64,000 bases of DNA from Pohlia nutans (GCA_022496805.1 CM040090.1:14192001-14256000); one strand, 5' to 3'. Shown: positions 1 through 12,759, numbered from the stretch's first letter. Made by a program: numbers and translations. Notes: generated by a model from the sequence alone, not told the origin.

Positions 1-240
1 AATTCCAATTTTTTTCGCCCGCTCGATTCCTGCCCGACGCAATGTTAGCCCAAATCTACAGTGTCAAATTTAGAATTAGTGTTACTCAAGATCCGGATTT
101 TCCGGATCTCGACTCTAACGTCCCTCTTCCTTATTCAGACGCCATACGCTCTTTATGTGTATTTTCTATAGATACAATTCGTACACGTACCATCCACGTA
201 CGCCAGATCTCAAATCGGTGTTATTCCAAATCCGGTTTAG

Positions 241-1370
241 GGTTGTGCAAGCCACCATCCAGTTGTCCCATATGGTTTGTGGCGCTCAAACTCACAGTAG
301 AGAGTATATAGCACCAAGGTTTTGATGGAAGGAGCACACCTTTCTCGGCCTCATGGCTCAAATCAAGTGTGGCCCTCTTGATGCAAAAAGCATCTTCGTG
401 ATCTTGGAAGAAATTTTGGGGTTTTGTATGAACTCCGGATGAAATGCCACGTCTGCAACTAGCGTTTTCGAATGCCAATTAACAATTCAATATTATTTTT
501 GATATAAAATCTTACATATACATCACCAAATCTGAAATCAAAGTTATACCACATCTCAAAGTCCAGATCTGAAACCAGTGTTATGCAACGTCTAATGCTT
601 TTCCAGAATGAAACCAATGTTATAGAATGTCCTGGAAAAAAGGTATTCCTCTAGACATATATCCCATATGGTTTGTGGCGTCCAAATTTAGATTGGAGAG
701 TATGTAGCACCGAGGTTTCGTTGGGAAGAACACACCTTTCTCGGCCTCATGGCCCAAATCAAGTGTCCTCTTGATGCAAAAGGCATCTCTGTGATCTTGG
801 AAGAAATTCTGGGGTTTCATGTCAACCCCGATTGGAAGCTCTGCCCCTAAACAGTCAGACAGTGTTACGCCGAGTCTAAAATGCCACATCTACAACCAAA
901 GTTTTGCTAGATCTCGAATGCCAACTAACAATTTAGTGTTATTTTCAATATAAAATCTTACATGTAAATCTCTAGATCTAAAATCAAAGTTACACCACAT
1001 CTCAAATCCCATATTTGGAACCAGTGTTATGTAATGTTAAATACTCTATCGTGCATTCCAGATTTGAAACAAGTGTTATGAATGTCCTAGAAACGATATC
1101 CCATTGGACATATATCCCATATGGTTTGAACTTTCAAATTTAGAGTGGAGAGTATATAGCACCGAGGTTTCGTTGGGAAGAATACACGTTTCTCGGCCTA
1201 ACGGCCGAGATCAAATGTTGCCCTCTTGATGCAAATGGCATCTCCGTGGCCTTAAATGAAAATTTGGGGTTTTGCATCAACTTCGGCTGGAAGCTTTGTC
1301 CTCACGAACATCTTCAGCTCCAGACAGTGTTACGTAGGGTCTAGAATGCCACATCTACAATTAAGTTTTT
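241..1370. repeat. Three degenerate tandem copies of a ~400-450 bp unit in the left arm and loop
   Basis: The landmark CATATGGTTTG followed by a GAGAGTAT.TAGCACC block recurs near 270, 668 and 1119, a spacing of about 398 and 451 bp. Each copy continues with TTTCTCGGCCT and a CTCTTGATGCAAA block. Copies 1 and 2 lie inside the palindrome arm and are mirrored at about 3830-4500. Copy 3 lies in the loop and has no mirror partner, so the tandem array predates, or was partly excluded from, the inverted duplication. Confidence 0.7.
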
Positions 1371-2804
1371 CCATCTCAAAATTCAGTGCTCTACTAGATG
1401 AGAAATTCTTCATTAAAAATAGAAAATTTTATTTTAAATTTACCCTAAAATATTGTTTATTAATTTTATCCCCATTTCGCGTTCACTATGACTTTTGACT
1501 TGGAATTTCACATGAAGTGCACAATGCAACCATCACCTTCTTTCTACTTAATTTTTTTTATTCACAGTTGGGTGCTTTATTAGTTAACCCCTAAACGCAG
1601 TAGGGTGTCGCTGGAATTGAAATATTGAGAATAATCATCGTAAACTACTATTTAGCAGAAAAATTTGGAATTGATATACAAATGAAAGTTCTAGATTTTG
1701 AATTTTAGATTCCATCCGTATAGTCCGATTCACTATAACTACCACCAATATTTAATTTCCAATTCTGAAAGTTTGAATTAAAAGTTTCTTCTAAATACAA
1801 TTACAAACAAAATTTTAATATATTTTGAATATAATTTGTTGGAATGAGTTTGAAATGAGATACTCTTTAAATATTTTTTGTTCTTTAAATCTTTGACGTT
1901 ATTTTTGCAAGGCCACGTTTGAACTACATTGAATGCAATTTTACATTTGTAATTTTAGAAAAACATGTACCCAAGTATGACTAAATCCAACCATTAGATA
2001 GGACAACTTGGTGAAGTATCTCCAAAACATTGGATGCCTTTCATCCAAGCATTGATGAGAACGTAGGGTGGATTTGAATTTGTTAGTTGTTCAGAATCTA
2101 GACAATATGACATTTAGGGGTCAAAGAATCCTATGGCAACCTCATTACATCTATGAAATTCAATCTTCCATCCATTATGGCCATTTTTCCTTCACTATGT
2201 TTTTAGACTATACTTTTGCATCAAATGGAAAATGCAGTGTTGCATCCTAGAACTCCTTTTTGGATGTATTTGCACATTTGGGTGCATTATGGCTTATAGA
2301 CTACCACGGTGTTTTTCTTTTAATTATGAAAAAGCATCAAGCAAACATGTATGGCCTTTTTCTCTTTCACTATGTTATTCTACTACATTTTTACATTAAA
2401 TGTAGTGAGAAAGAAGGATTACTTGTTTCTACTGGTTCTATTATCGTACCATGTAGACTGATGGGTTTTTTCTCTTAAAAACTAGCAAAAAAAACTCCAT
2501 GGCCAAAATGTTTGAGATATAGTACTGTACAGTAAGGTAACTATATCTAAAAGCAACCATTTCCTTAAAGCGTGCATATCTCAATCTTCCATAATAAGTA
2601 GATTTTGACACCCTACTTTTGATGAGAATGTACACAATGTGAACATCAGAGTTTAAGATTGCTATAAGGTCAACCTATAGTTAGCACTTTGGAAATTCAT
2701 AACTTATTCATACGGTGTCCAAATAATGCATGCTAAAGTGCGTTGGAATCCTCTTGAACTTGCTAACAAGACCCACTAAAAATATTTTTTGTATTGTTTG
2801 TGTA

Positions 2805-2890
2805 AATAGGCTCAGTTGGTAAGGTGAACGCTTTAAGGTATAGTTGTACCTTACATTACATTGATGAGTTCATGTGTAAACATATCACTA
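2805..2890 (+). repeat. Possible tRNA-derived SINE head (weak)
   Basis: TAGGCTCAGTTGGTAAGG resembles a Pol III A box. About 45 bases later, GATGAGTTCATG is a poor match to a B box. There is no tRNA cloverleaf and no clear A-rich tail, so this is a weak SINE-head candidate only. Confidence 0.25.
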
Positions 2891-3057
2891 CTAGCAAAGG
2901 CGTCGCTGCTCACTCAAGAGAATGTCTAAGTTCACTATGCACACTTGTCAGCATGCTTGTATTTACATGCCTTAATTTGCATGCCTGACTTGTATAATAC
3001 AATTCAACAAGAGGAGTTCGGACTAAAGGCCATGAATCCCATTAGAAGAAATCTGTA

Positions 3058-3320
3058 GTCACAAAGGGGCCTTGGCCTTTGGCACGTGCTAAAAAATTTA
3101 GGCCAAACCGTGCACTTTCCAAGAGGTCACCAATGGTGCCACCGTGGCTGCCAGCAGCGCAGTTCCGTGGGTCGCGCCAATTAACGCTGCCAGCACTGCC
3201 AGCACTGCGGCTTCCGACGCTGTCAGCGGGCAGCGACTGCACCAATGGGTTTACATAGAAAATGGTGCTTGGGCAGCCGGTTCACCTAACACGGGCAAGC
3301 TTAGAGGGCCCCTTTGGGAC
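3058..3320. mobile_element. GC-rich miniature element with short inverted ends
   Basis: The block starts GTCACAAAGGGGCC and ends GGCCCCTTTGGGAC, nearly perfect inverted ends about 260 bp apart. Its GC content is far above the surrounding loop. It contains CTGCCAGCACTG-type short repeats. No target-site duplication is clear, so the call as an inserted MITE is tentative. Confidence 0.4.
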
Positions 3321-4851
3321 CCCATTTTTCTCCTAATGTAGAAGAGATTCCTTCATTTGCCATTCTTCGCTAGCCATAGTATTTTAATTTGTAATTGTGG
3401 TTTTAGTTTTAGTCTCCAGGTTCCATAAATTTTACCACAAATACTGTAGTGTACGATTCCCTAAGTCACCTTGTACGTTTTGTTTACTATGACATAATTA
3501 TTATAACGGTAAGTTCATTGAAATTTTTGATTTGTTTAAAACTCCTAATTAATGTAGAAACTTACCAAATGCGTCATAAAGGCACGTTTAGAACAAACAT
3601 GATACCAAGTCAATGTCAAAAACATGTCCGACCTCTTGGAATTCTTTTGTAAAGAAGCACCTCATTGAATTAAATCTGGAATGCACGATAGAGTATTTAA
3701 CATTACATAACACTGGTTCCAAATATGGGATTTGAGATGTGGTGTAACTTTGATTTTAGATCTAGAGATTTACATGTAAGATTTTATATTGAAAATAACA
3801 CTAAATTGTTAGTTGGCATTCGAGATCTAGCAAAACTTTGGTTGTAGATGTGGCATTTTAGACTCGGCGTAACACTGTCTGACTGTTTAGGGGCAGAGCT
3901 TCCAATCGGGGTTGACATGAAACCCCAGAATTTCTTCCAAGATCACAGAGATGCCTTTTGCATCAAGAGGACACTTGATTTGGGCCATGAGGCCGAGAAA
4001 GGTGTGTTCTTCCCAACGAAACCTCGGTGCTACATACTCTCCAATCTAAATTTGGACGCCACAAACCATATGGGATATATGTCTAGAGGAATACCTTTTT
4101 TCCAGGACATTCTATAACATTGGTTTCATTCTGGAAAAGCATTAGACGTTGCATAACACTGGTTTCAGATCTGGACTTTGAGATGTGGTATAACTTTGAT
4201 TTCAGATTTGGTGATGTATATGTAAGATTTTATATCAAAAATAATATTGAATTGTTAATTGGCATTCGAAAACGCTAGTTGCAGACGTGGCATTTCATCC
4301 GGAGTTCATACAAAACCCCAAAATTTCTTCCAAGATCACGAAGATGCTTTTTGCATCAAGAGGGCCACACTTGATTTGAGCCATGAGGCCGAGAAAGGTG
4401 TGCTCCTTCCATCAAAACCTTGGTGCTATATACTCTCTACTGTGAGTTTGAGCGCCACAAACCATATGGGACAACTGGATGGTGGCTTGCACAACCCTAA
4501 ACCGGATTTGGAATAACACCGATTTGAGATCTGGCGTACGTGGATGGTACGTGTACGAATTGTATCTGTAGAAAATACACATAAAGAGCGCATGGCGTCT
4601 GAATAAGGAAGAGGGACGTTAGAGTCGAGATCCGGAAAATCCGGATCTTGAGTAACACTAATTCTAAATTTGACACTGTAGATTTGGGCTAACATTGCGT
4701 CAGGCAGGAATCGAACGGGCGAAAAAAATTGGAATTACAGCTCACTATTTACCCCCTGAGCGTCAAATGGCAGCTGGGTAAAATGCCGGGACCCACGTGA
4801 TCCAAAAATAGCTCCGAAAAAGTAGGCAGTATGACATTTATGCTTCTCCAG

Positions 4852-4946
4852 AAAATTAGCCACAAGGAAGTATTTTTTTGACCTACTTAAAAAAGCACTT
4901 TCAAACATGACTTTCAAACATGACAATAACTTTGGGACGGAGGAAG
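4852..4946. mobile_element. Truncated Stowaway-like MITE (3' end only)
   Basis: The segment is almost identical to the right third of the intact Stowaway element at 36063-36313. It ends in AACTTTGGGACGGAGGAAG followed by TA, the Stowaway terminal motif. The matching left terminus (CTCCCTCCGTCCC) is absent upstream, so the copy is 5' truncated. It lies just outside the palindromic element. Confidence 0.7.
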
Positions 4947-5352
4947 TATTTGATAAGTTAGAAGGCAGGCCAGGCAGGGACATTGAGAAGTGAGGAGCAA
5001 ATGACACGTCGAACTTGACCCACTGAAGGGAGGAAGATGTCAAACAATAAGTTAATCCAAGCATGGCGAACAGCTTGAATTCCTTTGGGAGAATTGCTTG
5101 CAGGGTAGGTGCAAAGTCACCCGCCAGTTTGTTTCTATTTTGAGCAGGTCCGGCTGTCAGTTGTGCCACATGACTGACGGACGGAGGGGAGGGGCCAGGT
5201 AATTTTCTGACGCTGACAAGTGACGAGGGAGCCGGAGAGCTGCACGTATCACTGCCGCATAGCGTGCATCATGGAGGCGCCCCACACAGCCACTGCTCAG
5301 ACTGAGGAGTCATACCAGCCTATGTTTTTTTGTTTTTCTGTTGGTAAGGTAA

Positions 5353-5781
5353 CTAAGGTAGGAAAACAAAAAACGGTTAATGCCCTCAAGGCCTGTAGTA
5401 GAGTTGCAGTAAGACAGGGAGGTTGTAGACCCAAAATGGAGAATTTTTGCATGACAAGGATTACTAATAATTTACTAGAAAAATACTAATTTTTTTTGAA
5501 TTTTTAGTAGCCTTACGTGCGGTTTTATGTGATATTAAGTTAACCGTTTTAGGTGTCTTCATGTGTAGAAAAGGAAGAGTCTAGTATACAAGAAGGGGGT
5601 TTGACAAACTTCCCACTTTGAGAAATTGTAAATAATTGTTTACGGGGAATAAAAATACGAAACAACTTGCATTCTTCATCATTTCTTCTTCTTCATCTCA
5701 AAAAAAATTCACATAATTTCTAACTCCATTCCTTCTTGTCAAATCACCTTATTTTCACGGTTTTTGGTTTTCCTACCTTAG
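5353..5781. mobile_element. MITE with TAAGGTAGGAAAAC inverted ends
   Basis: The left end TAAGGTAGGAAAACAAAAAA is mirrored by TTTTTGGTTTTCCTACCTTA on the right, an imperfect terminal inverted repeat of about 26 bp spanning about 430 bp. There is no coding capacity. The insertion dinucleotide is probably TA. Confidence 0.55.
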
Positions 5782-6080
5782 GAGGCTCTAAACCCGCCAC
5801 TTTAAGGGCTGTGAGTTTATGAGGACATAGGGAGAACTGAGTATGATTTTTCACTCGAAGACAAATCTAAGCAAAGACCAACATACTTTGAATCAAAATA
5901 TTTGGATGTTCCTAAAATTAGTTATGAATTTCTGAAGTTGAAATGACATGGGTTATGAAGTGGTGCTTTTCACGATTGGTACGTTCAAAATTTCAAAATG
6001 TTCGTCCTTGGTAGAGTGCGGGTTTAGAATTGTGGCGTGTTTAGAGTTTTCTACCTTAGTGCAACACGCACTCACACTTA

Positions 6081-6751
6081 GGGTTGCTTCACACTATGGC
6101 CGTCCAAGTCGAGAGGCCGTGGGATTGAGGGCGGGCTTCCATGTAAGATCGGTTATGGTGGAATCAGGAAAACGACAAGGATTAAGGTCTCAAACTTCAA
6201 CGGAAGAGGGTGAGTGGAGAAGCAGGACATTAAGTTTCACTGCTCATCAGTGGCACCTTTCATTGGCTCCTTTCTTTGTTGCGTTTAAGTTTAGATGCAT
6301 GGCAGGTATATTTGAGTATACAGATTGGTGGGGGGCCTCTCTACCGGTGCACATAGAAATGCTTTGCAAATTTTGGTGGTAGTGAAGTCATTGTTTACTG
6401 CCGGACTGATCCAAGCATGGAAGGAGGCCCTAAGAGTCCAAACTTTGTTGAGAGTCCAAAGGAATCTACTGAAAATAGGCAATAAAATATAGTTTTTATT
6501 TTTTATGAAAAGAAATCGACGGCCTCTTGACTATAGTTTGGGTTTCTATTCCCGTTCGACCCAAACTTCCTTTCAAGAGGCCGTAGCCTTGGTCAAAAAG
6601 TATTGCCACATAGGCATTTTGGAGAGCGACGACTGTTGGACTTTGGCCTCTAGTGGGAAGGGTCAAGAGGCCGAATCTATGCCGGTTTCTTGCAAATTGA
6701 TTGGTGGAAATCGACGGCCTCTTGACCTTCGACTATGGTGTGAAGCGGCCC
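6081..6751. mobile_element. Tourist/Harbinger-like MITE with TTA target duplication
   Basis: The left end GGGTTGCTTCACACTATGG pairs with the right end CTATGGTGTGAAGCGGCCC. The similarity extends inward through a GTC(G/A)AGAGGCCGT block. Direct TTA repeats flank it at 6078-6080 and 6752-6754, the 3-bp duplication typical of PIF/Harbinger-derived elements. At 671 bp it carries no transposase-like ORF. Confidence 0.65.
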
Positions 6752-7406
6752 TTAGCTAAATAGGAAAAACCACATATGGAGAGAATCATAGGTGTTCGTC
6801 CATAAAATAGCTATTATAAGGTACTTTCACCTAAATATTGGTGATTTCAAATGAAAAAAATTAAGAAGTTTTTCACGATTTCATCCACTTTCTTGCCCAT
6901 TTTATTTTTAGTATAGTACTTCCTCCGTGACTTCGTCCCATAAAGCAAAAATAAAGCAAACTGTAATGATTTCACCAAATATCTAAATATGGTATTTTTC
7001 TATTTTGGAGTAGTTGTATATTAAAGCAAGTGCTCGTGGATGATTTGAAACAAAATTCAATCTATGTGAAACTTCTATAAAACACACATTCAAAGCAATA
7101 AACACTAGTGTTATACATTGTCGGATCAATCCTTCTACACAAAAGACGAATAAAAAACAATCAAGAGAGAGAGAAAGAGTAATTCTAGCCCGAAAGGCCA
7201 TCATAAATGAAGAGTCTATTGGAGAAAAGGCTACTACCAAGGCCACCAGGTAGGGTGACGCATTCTACCTTTAATACCTTCTTTTGAGAGTAGACTCTAT
7301 AGTCATAAATTAATAGCTAACCAATTAGTTAGGAACAAGCATAGATGTACTGGTATATGTATATATGGGTTGTATGTATGTGTATATGTATATGTTTGTG
7401 GGTGCA

Positions 7407-7407
<1 letters not shown>

Positions 7408-7456
<49 letters not shown>
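7408..7456. repeat. (TA)n microsatellite with CA tail
   Basis: An uninterrupted run of alternating TA of about 47 bases is followed by ACACACAC. It follows a TG/TA-rich stretch (7350-7400). Confidence 0.95.
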
Positions 7457-7464
<8 letters not shown>

Positions 7465-7529
7465 ATCAATCAACATCAACTGAATAAGGATATACAAAAA
7501 TGAATAGGAGGAGGGTAGCAGAGAAGACC

Positions 7530-7745
7530 ACTATTTATTTATTTATTTTTATTGCTAGCTCAGTGCAAACACTTGTCTCATGGTAAGATAGGGGCGGTTG
7601 GATAGTACAAATTTCTTGCTATGATAACTCATCAACATCACCAAGTCATCTATATCACACCATTGGTCAAATGGACCCAATGGGAATCAAACCCAAACTA
7701 CACAAATGTGATACATCACTCTTTACCAACCAACTAAAAAACTTA
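7530..7745 (-). mobile_element. tRNA-derived SINE, minus strand
   Basis: Read on the minus strand, TTAGTTGGTTGGTAAAG (A-box-like, at 7721-7737) is followed about 30 bases on by GGGTTTGATTCCC (B-box-like, at 7682-7694). This is the order and spacing of a Pol III internal promoter. The element continues for about 130 bp and ends in a repetitive A-rich tail of AAAT units at 7530-7551. No convincing target-site duplication was found. It contains no tRNA gene, since the cloverleaf is not preserved. Confidence 0.6.
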
Positions 7746-9475
7746 TGACTTGGCAATCTGACGCCAACCTTGAAAGAGGGCCAGTGTTTCTATGAATCTA
7801 CTACACATGGAATGTGTAGCATGTGGCATGTGACAACATGGTGATGTTTGTTGCAGTGTGTTCTATGATGCAACAAACATATGCTAGCATTGATTCTAAC
7901 TAGCTCATATATGTTGTTTGTGATCCACACGTGAGCAAAGACAAGCTTCACTTCCTATGCACTTGTATTATGATTTTGCTTTGTTAGAATCTTTAAAACA
8001 ACAATTTCAAATTGAATAAATTATTTGCAAGTAGTTTGGGACAATTTTATTTTTTCTCAAAAGCATCAATTATTATGAGTATTCAGTAGCCTTCATACGC
8101 TCTGCCTTTCCTTCCATCTATGCCGCATGTGGTGCAAGTGACTCATCATCTTGGGACTCCACGTGTCCAGCTAGCTACTGATGCACGTCTTGTAGAGTGA
8201 CGAATATGTTGTACATTCTCCTATGGGACCAGGCGGAGCTAATGCAAGCTATGAATGTAAAAGTAGCTACTCCCAAAATGAAGTAAGATTCTGGAAAATA
8301 TAGAGTTATCTATAAAGGATTGAGGGGATAGCCGATTTCCAAGCCTGTGTTTTCCGTCTTCATTTAGAAATCATTGCTCTAGCGAGGAACAAGCATAGCC
8401 AAGCCAACTTGCTTTGGAAGAGCATGTAGTTGGTATGGATGTACATAGAGATTCCACTATGGGGACGCCAATGTGGTATAGGGGAGCTTCTCTAGCATTG
8501 GAAAGACCGTTCAAAGTTCAAATGACTATCTGACAATGCAAAGAGTTTTGATTGGTTGAAAAGAAAAAGGATCCTTAATTATTATTATTTTTTCTTTTTC
8601 TGAAACAAACGACGGACATTTCATTGCACAACAAAATGAACATCATTGAACCAGACGGGAGACCACCCTAAAACTTGTTTTTGCCACCTACCAAGCTAAA
8701 AAAACGAGTTTGTCTAGTCTTTCCTCTTGTGGAAAATGTTTGCTCGACTTTACGAATACCGTAGTTTACTAGCAGGTTAGGCACCTTTCTGCTTAATAAT
8801 TAATTGTTTTTAAAAATAAATTTAGGCAAAACTGAATATTCTTCAAATCTGTTATTTCCCCGTACAAAAAACATTTTTTTTGAAGAACAATTTCCAGAAA
8901 TATTAGGAATCTATTTTTAGAATTATTTTCTGCAGAACCTCCTAGTAAACTACAGTAACTCTAATTTGCCAGAGGGAGAAAATTTGGCTGAGTCATATGT
9001 ATGTATATCCCCAGGGCAACAAACGCTACTGGCTGGCCGGCCTGCATTGCCACCATATATGGCTGAGTTTATCTTCACATGCAATAGTAGTTGGCAACAA
9101 CAACAAGCAGTCCAATAATAATCAGAAAGGACAGAGTCAAAGCTCTGAATCCATCAGCTAGGCCTCCCAATTGAGCCTTCCCTTGCTTTGCCCTCCAGTC
9201 TGTGTACTGTACTTGGCCTTTCGCAGGCATAATGCTGTTGGAACCACTCTTTTGAGTCTACTTTTGCCATAGCCAAATATTCCGATTTTTTCATTTTGGG
9301 GCCGGTCGGTCCCATGCATCATTTCATAAGGTTCTTTAGTCCTTGTGGTATTCGCCTTTCAATCTAGCCATATTATGTCAGGGAATAGCATACGGGATTC
9401 CGGAATATGAGATTTTGTCATACTAGTTAACCTCAACTAGTAAAGTTGTGTTTGGTTGCTTCTTGCCAATGATAA

Positions 9476-9953
9476 GAGCATGGCCACCCTTGCCCTCAAC
9501 AAGTGGCCTTTTGGCACTGTAGAGGGCCCTCACACTTTTTTCTCTCCCACCCTTGGGTTTGCCAGTGGCCTCTCTTGCAAGGCCTCTGTAGAAATGAGCT
9601 TTGCCACGCTAGGTTGTGGAGTCTTGCATTTGCCTCTGGAGCTTGAAATCCGGGCTATTTGAGGGAGATAATCATTGCATTAATTGCAATAATCACCCAT
9701 GGCCCAACATGCATGTGATGGCGTGGTGCTTTCCATCCTCTTGATTTGAATGTAATCAATGAATCATTCCCACCCATGGCCCAACATGCATGTGGTGCTT
9801 CCCATTGGCCATGGGCTCTTCATTTTTCAGATTCTCAAATTCAAGGAGACTCAACAGTGGGGGTCCAGAATTTGAAAGGCCACTTGAACTCCTACAGTGC
9901 CCTCTCAAACCACTGTTGAAGGCCACTTGATGAGGGCATGGGTGGGAATGCTC
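9476..9953. mobile_element. GAGCAT-type Tourist-like MITE, TAA duplication
   Basis: The left end GAGCATGGCCACCCTTGCCC is mirrored by GGGCATGGGTGGGAATGCTC. TAA flanks both sides (9473-9475 and 9954-9956). At 478 bp, it contains the phrase CCCATGGCCCAACATGCATG twice (about 9697 and 9775), an internal duplication. The ends match the GAGCATC family at 23302, 57396 and 57605. Confidence 0.7.
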
Positions 9954-9975
9954 TAATTCATTGAGTCCATGCTCC

Positions 9976-10558
9976 TTAACCCTTAAAGGACCGGAAGGCC
10001 CTTAGGGGGCTTTTGGAACTAAAAAGTGGGGAAATTTGGGTTCTTGGGCTTTGAATTTTAGGATGAGCAACAAAGAGACCCTCGCTCTTTTTGAGAGCCA
10101 AATCTATAGGTACTTCTTGATCGGAAATTCATCAAGTGAGCGATTTTTGGTGATTTTTTTTACTGTTGCACGGTGGGTATTTAGGCGTCACTTCAGACCC
10201 TCATATCTTTCTCCTCACACCTCCAAATTACTTGAAATTTTTTCACATGTTTGAAATGATAATTTCTACTCACAGAAAAAATTTCAAAATTTTTGGAGCA
10301 CTTTTTGAACAATCCGATTTCAGCATGTGTACAAAATACCCCAAACAAGTTCCATCAATCTTCTCAAAGGTGGCATTTTCTCAAAAATTATGCGATTTTG
10401 TTGATCTTTTTTTCATAAAAAGCTAGGTAAGTCTTCTTTAGTTTCAACGGTGCCGATCGTCAAATTTACCCCACACCAATGAGGAATTGAGCTTGCTACA
10501 AGAGCTAGTCAAGAAAACAAGAGCTAAGTTCAACACCCCCCGGTCCTTTAGGAGTTAA
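9976..10558. mobile_element. TTAACCC-family MITE (copy 1)
   Basis: Starts TTAACCCTTAAAGGACCGG and ends CCGGTCCTTTAGGAGTTAA, about 18-bp inverted ends 583 bp apart. The ends are consistent with a TA insertion dinucleotide. The ORFs inside lack recognisable domains. Confidence 0.75.
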
Positions 10559-10764
10559 CACTTTTTGGATTTTTCATAAAAGAATACTATAGAGCTTTGA
10601 TGATTTCCAAATTCTTTATTAAAAATACTACTATGGATTCAGAGATCGAGGAGGGCGTGATCTCCCAACTGCTAAAGAACCTTATATAATTTGGAAATTA
10701 GAGTTAACCGAAAAGAATGTCTCAAAGTGGAAAGATACCTAAAACTCACCTTAGACTCGTCAAT

Positions 10765-11010
10765 TAGAGTTCAAAAAGGTTGCAAAATTAGTCTATGGTG
10801 AGTTGGAGAATAATCTAAAGCAAGTTCCTACACTGACATGTGGTCTGAAACTCGTGACCTCCCCAATGCTTAAAGAGAGCTTTCACAAGTTCCTTCAAGC
10901 CAAGAGACCCGACCATGGGGACTATTCATGAAGAATGCTTGTCGTAAATTCTACTTATAGAGAATTAACTCTTCTTCTGTTTTTGGATAACTCTATTCTC
11001 AATTCAAAAT
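10765..11010. repeat. Dispersed repeat shared with 50075-50343
   Basis: The segment from about 10785 (GCAAAATTAGTCTATG) to about 11000 (GGATAACTCTATT) aligns colinearly with 50090-50340. Shared blocks include GAATAATCTAAAGCAAG, CTCCCCAATGCT/CTCTCCAATGCT, CACAAGTTCC and CTATTCATG. Terminal repeats were not identified. The CTGAAACTCGTGACC stretch could be a degenerate B box of an old SINE. Confidence 0.6.
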
Positions 11011-12747
11011 TTTGGAACCTTTAGCTTCATGCTACCTAAAGTTGACTTATTTGTTACATTATTTTGTGCTAATAGTCAAAGGTGGGTTTATAGTAAATGA
11101 GGGTAATTAGTGAAGGTAACACTGAAATGTTAAATCGGTGAAAATGAAGATTTCAGCCACTCAGTAAAAATTTCATTCCTTGCCAATTTCATGATTTTTC
11201 AAAATAGAGCGTGTTTTTGGAATTAGTATCGCACACACTATTAGCAAAAAAAATAGTGTCAGTAGCATTCATTTAATATTTGCAAACGCCTTCGTGTACG
11301 AAGAGTATACATTTGAGTTTCAAAATGTCTGCCTAATATGGCATTCTTGAGGGTGAATTTGACTGTTGGATGGTAATGAATACGTTTACTTTACATCGAC
11401 CACCCCATGGAATATTAGGGGCCTACGTAAGTTGAAAATAGGGAGGAACTTTCTTGCCTTTTATAGCACTAGTTTCGAGAACTCCCTTTTAAAAATGGAG
11501 ATCTATGAATTTAAGTTGCTCATCTACTCGGCTCTCCTTTGCTACAGTGGACATACCTAAAACGACCTAAAACCCAATTAATTTTGTACCTTATCATTGA
11601 TCCCCCTAATTCCACTTTGGAACTGACCTAATGTGGAATTGAGAGTAAATAGCGCGGTTTTAGCCATACTTTAATGAATGAAAATGACACCACAAAGTGA
11701 TGATTAAGCAATTAAAACAATAAAAGAAGCAATTTAGCAAGCAATCAAGCAAATTCCTTGAGTAGAAATGGAATAGTTTAAGGTAACTTTTCTATCAACT
11801 ATAAGTTGCTTTGAATGATTATAGAGCATATTTGGGATGCTCATGGCCTCGGTCACTTAGGGGCAGTTTTGTACTTTCAAAGTGGACCACTTCAAAAATC
11901 GATGGGAATTACAAATTATATTAAAAAAAAAATGATTTCACTCGAATTTGATTCTACTAAGGCCTAGCCTTGCACCCCCCCCCCCCTCGCTCCTCACTCT
12001 CACAGGAAGGAATAAACTTAATCATTATAGTTCCTACTTTGAATTAGAGGACATGCGCTTGACATGTTGGACGGGTTTATCACTTCCTCAAGCTGTAGCT
12101 GATGTTTTTCATTGGACCTACTCTCATTTTATTAGAGTTCTCATAGTGAACCTAATTTTTATTTTGAACAAAATGGGGGCGAATGCCTCACGGGGAGGGG
12201 CTCCAAGATTTATCCCTTCCTCTCCCAAAAATTTGTGACAAACTTGGTATGAGAGGATCCTTGCGGAGGGCAGCCGAGGAGCATCTCCAAAAGTCTACAT
12301 CACTTGAAAAGAAAGGTCCGGAAAAAAAAACAGCCAATCTACCTTCTGTGTTGGTGAGCAAGCGTTGTTAGCCAACGTTTTTGTTGTTTTATGTCGTGAC
12401 TCTCTCTACAATTGTTACCTCATTATAGTTCCCCCTTCCCTCGATTCCTTCATTTGACTGTGAATTGGTTTACAATTGTTTAATTTAGGCATATTTCCTA
12501 AATTTAGCCTCACATTTTCATCACCTTCTAGAAGCACTAACTCATTTTAAATTGGGTTGAAAAAATCCACTTTTTTCTCCATTTTTCTCTCATAAATAAG
12601 CTTGCTTTGACGTTGAAGGGTTAAATGGATGGTAATTATAGGCACTTCCACCTTAGGGGGAGCTAAAGTTAGCCCGGGCTTCAGCTCGTCCTTCTTTTGG
12701 CGTCACCGCTAACTGCAGCTGCCCCGAATCAATCCCGAACCATCTAG

Positions 12748-12759
12748 CTATATAAAAAC
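12748..12759 (+). promoter_or_regulatory. Candidate TATA box upstream of the AIP2-like gene
   Basis: CTATATAAAAAC is an excellent plant TATA match. It sits where base composition changes from the AT-rich spacer to a GC-richer, GATCGATC-rich transcript-like region (12780-13740). It could drive a long 5' leader of the downstream RING gene or a separate noncoding transcript. There is no direct proof of use. Confidence 0.45.

Larger units (their letters stand above)
1066..3671. other. Loop of the palindromic element, no recognised gene
   Basis: This AT-rich spacer lies between the inverted arms. It contains the third tandem unit (to about 1370), one end of a TTAACCCCTAAACG-type element near 1583, a possible tRNA-like head near 2807 and a GC-rich insert at 3058-3320. 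The longest ORFs are under 90 codons and show no recognisable domain. Confidence 0.6.
1..4736. mobile_element. Large palindromic (foldback-like) element, 1065-bp inverted arms
   Basis: Positions 1-1065 are the reverse complement of 3672-4736 with no indels: paired coordinates always sum to 4737. Only a few substitutions were seen, for example near positions 26, 39, 149 and 171, so identity is about 99% or higher. The arms enclose a 2.6-kb loop (1066-3671). The outermost sequence is AATTCCAATTTTTTTCGCCC. The left end coincides with the window edge, so the true left boundary and any target-site duplication cannot be seen. ORFs in the arms are short, come in mirrored pairs, and match no protein I recognise; no transposase is visible. 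It may be a non-autonomous foldback or Mutator-like transposon, or a recent inverted duplication. An assembly artefact cannot be excluded. Confidence 0.8.
7746..12745. other. Gene-free spacer outside the listed repeats
   Basis: Apart from the two MITEs and one dispersed repeat listed, this stretch is AT-rich with no ORF showing a recognisable domain or codon pattern. A run of ten Cs occurs near 11977. Nothing else could be supported. Confidence 0.5.

Noticed and set aside
2805..2890. A functional tRNA gene
   Set aside because: Only an A-box-like string is present; no acceptor stem, anticodon arm or good B box.
3848..4516. Mirrored ORFs with a KPQNFFQDH motif in the palindrome arms as protein genes
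   Set aside because: They are short, lack recognisable domains, occur in the tandem units in both arms, and have no codon-like conservation beyond overall repeat identity.
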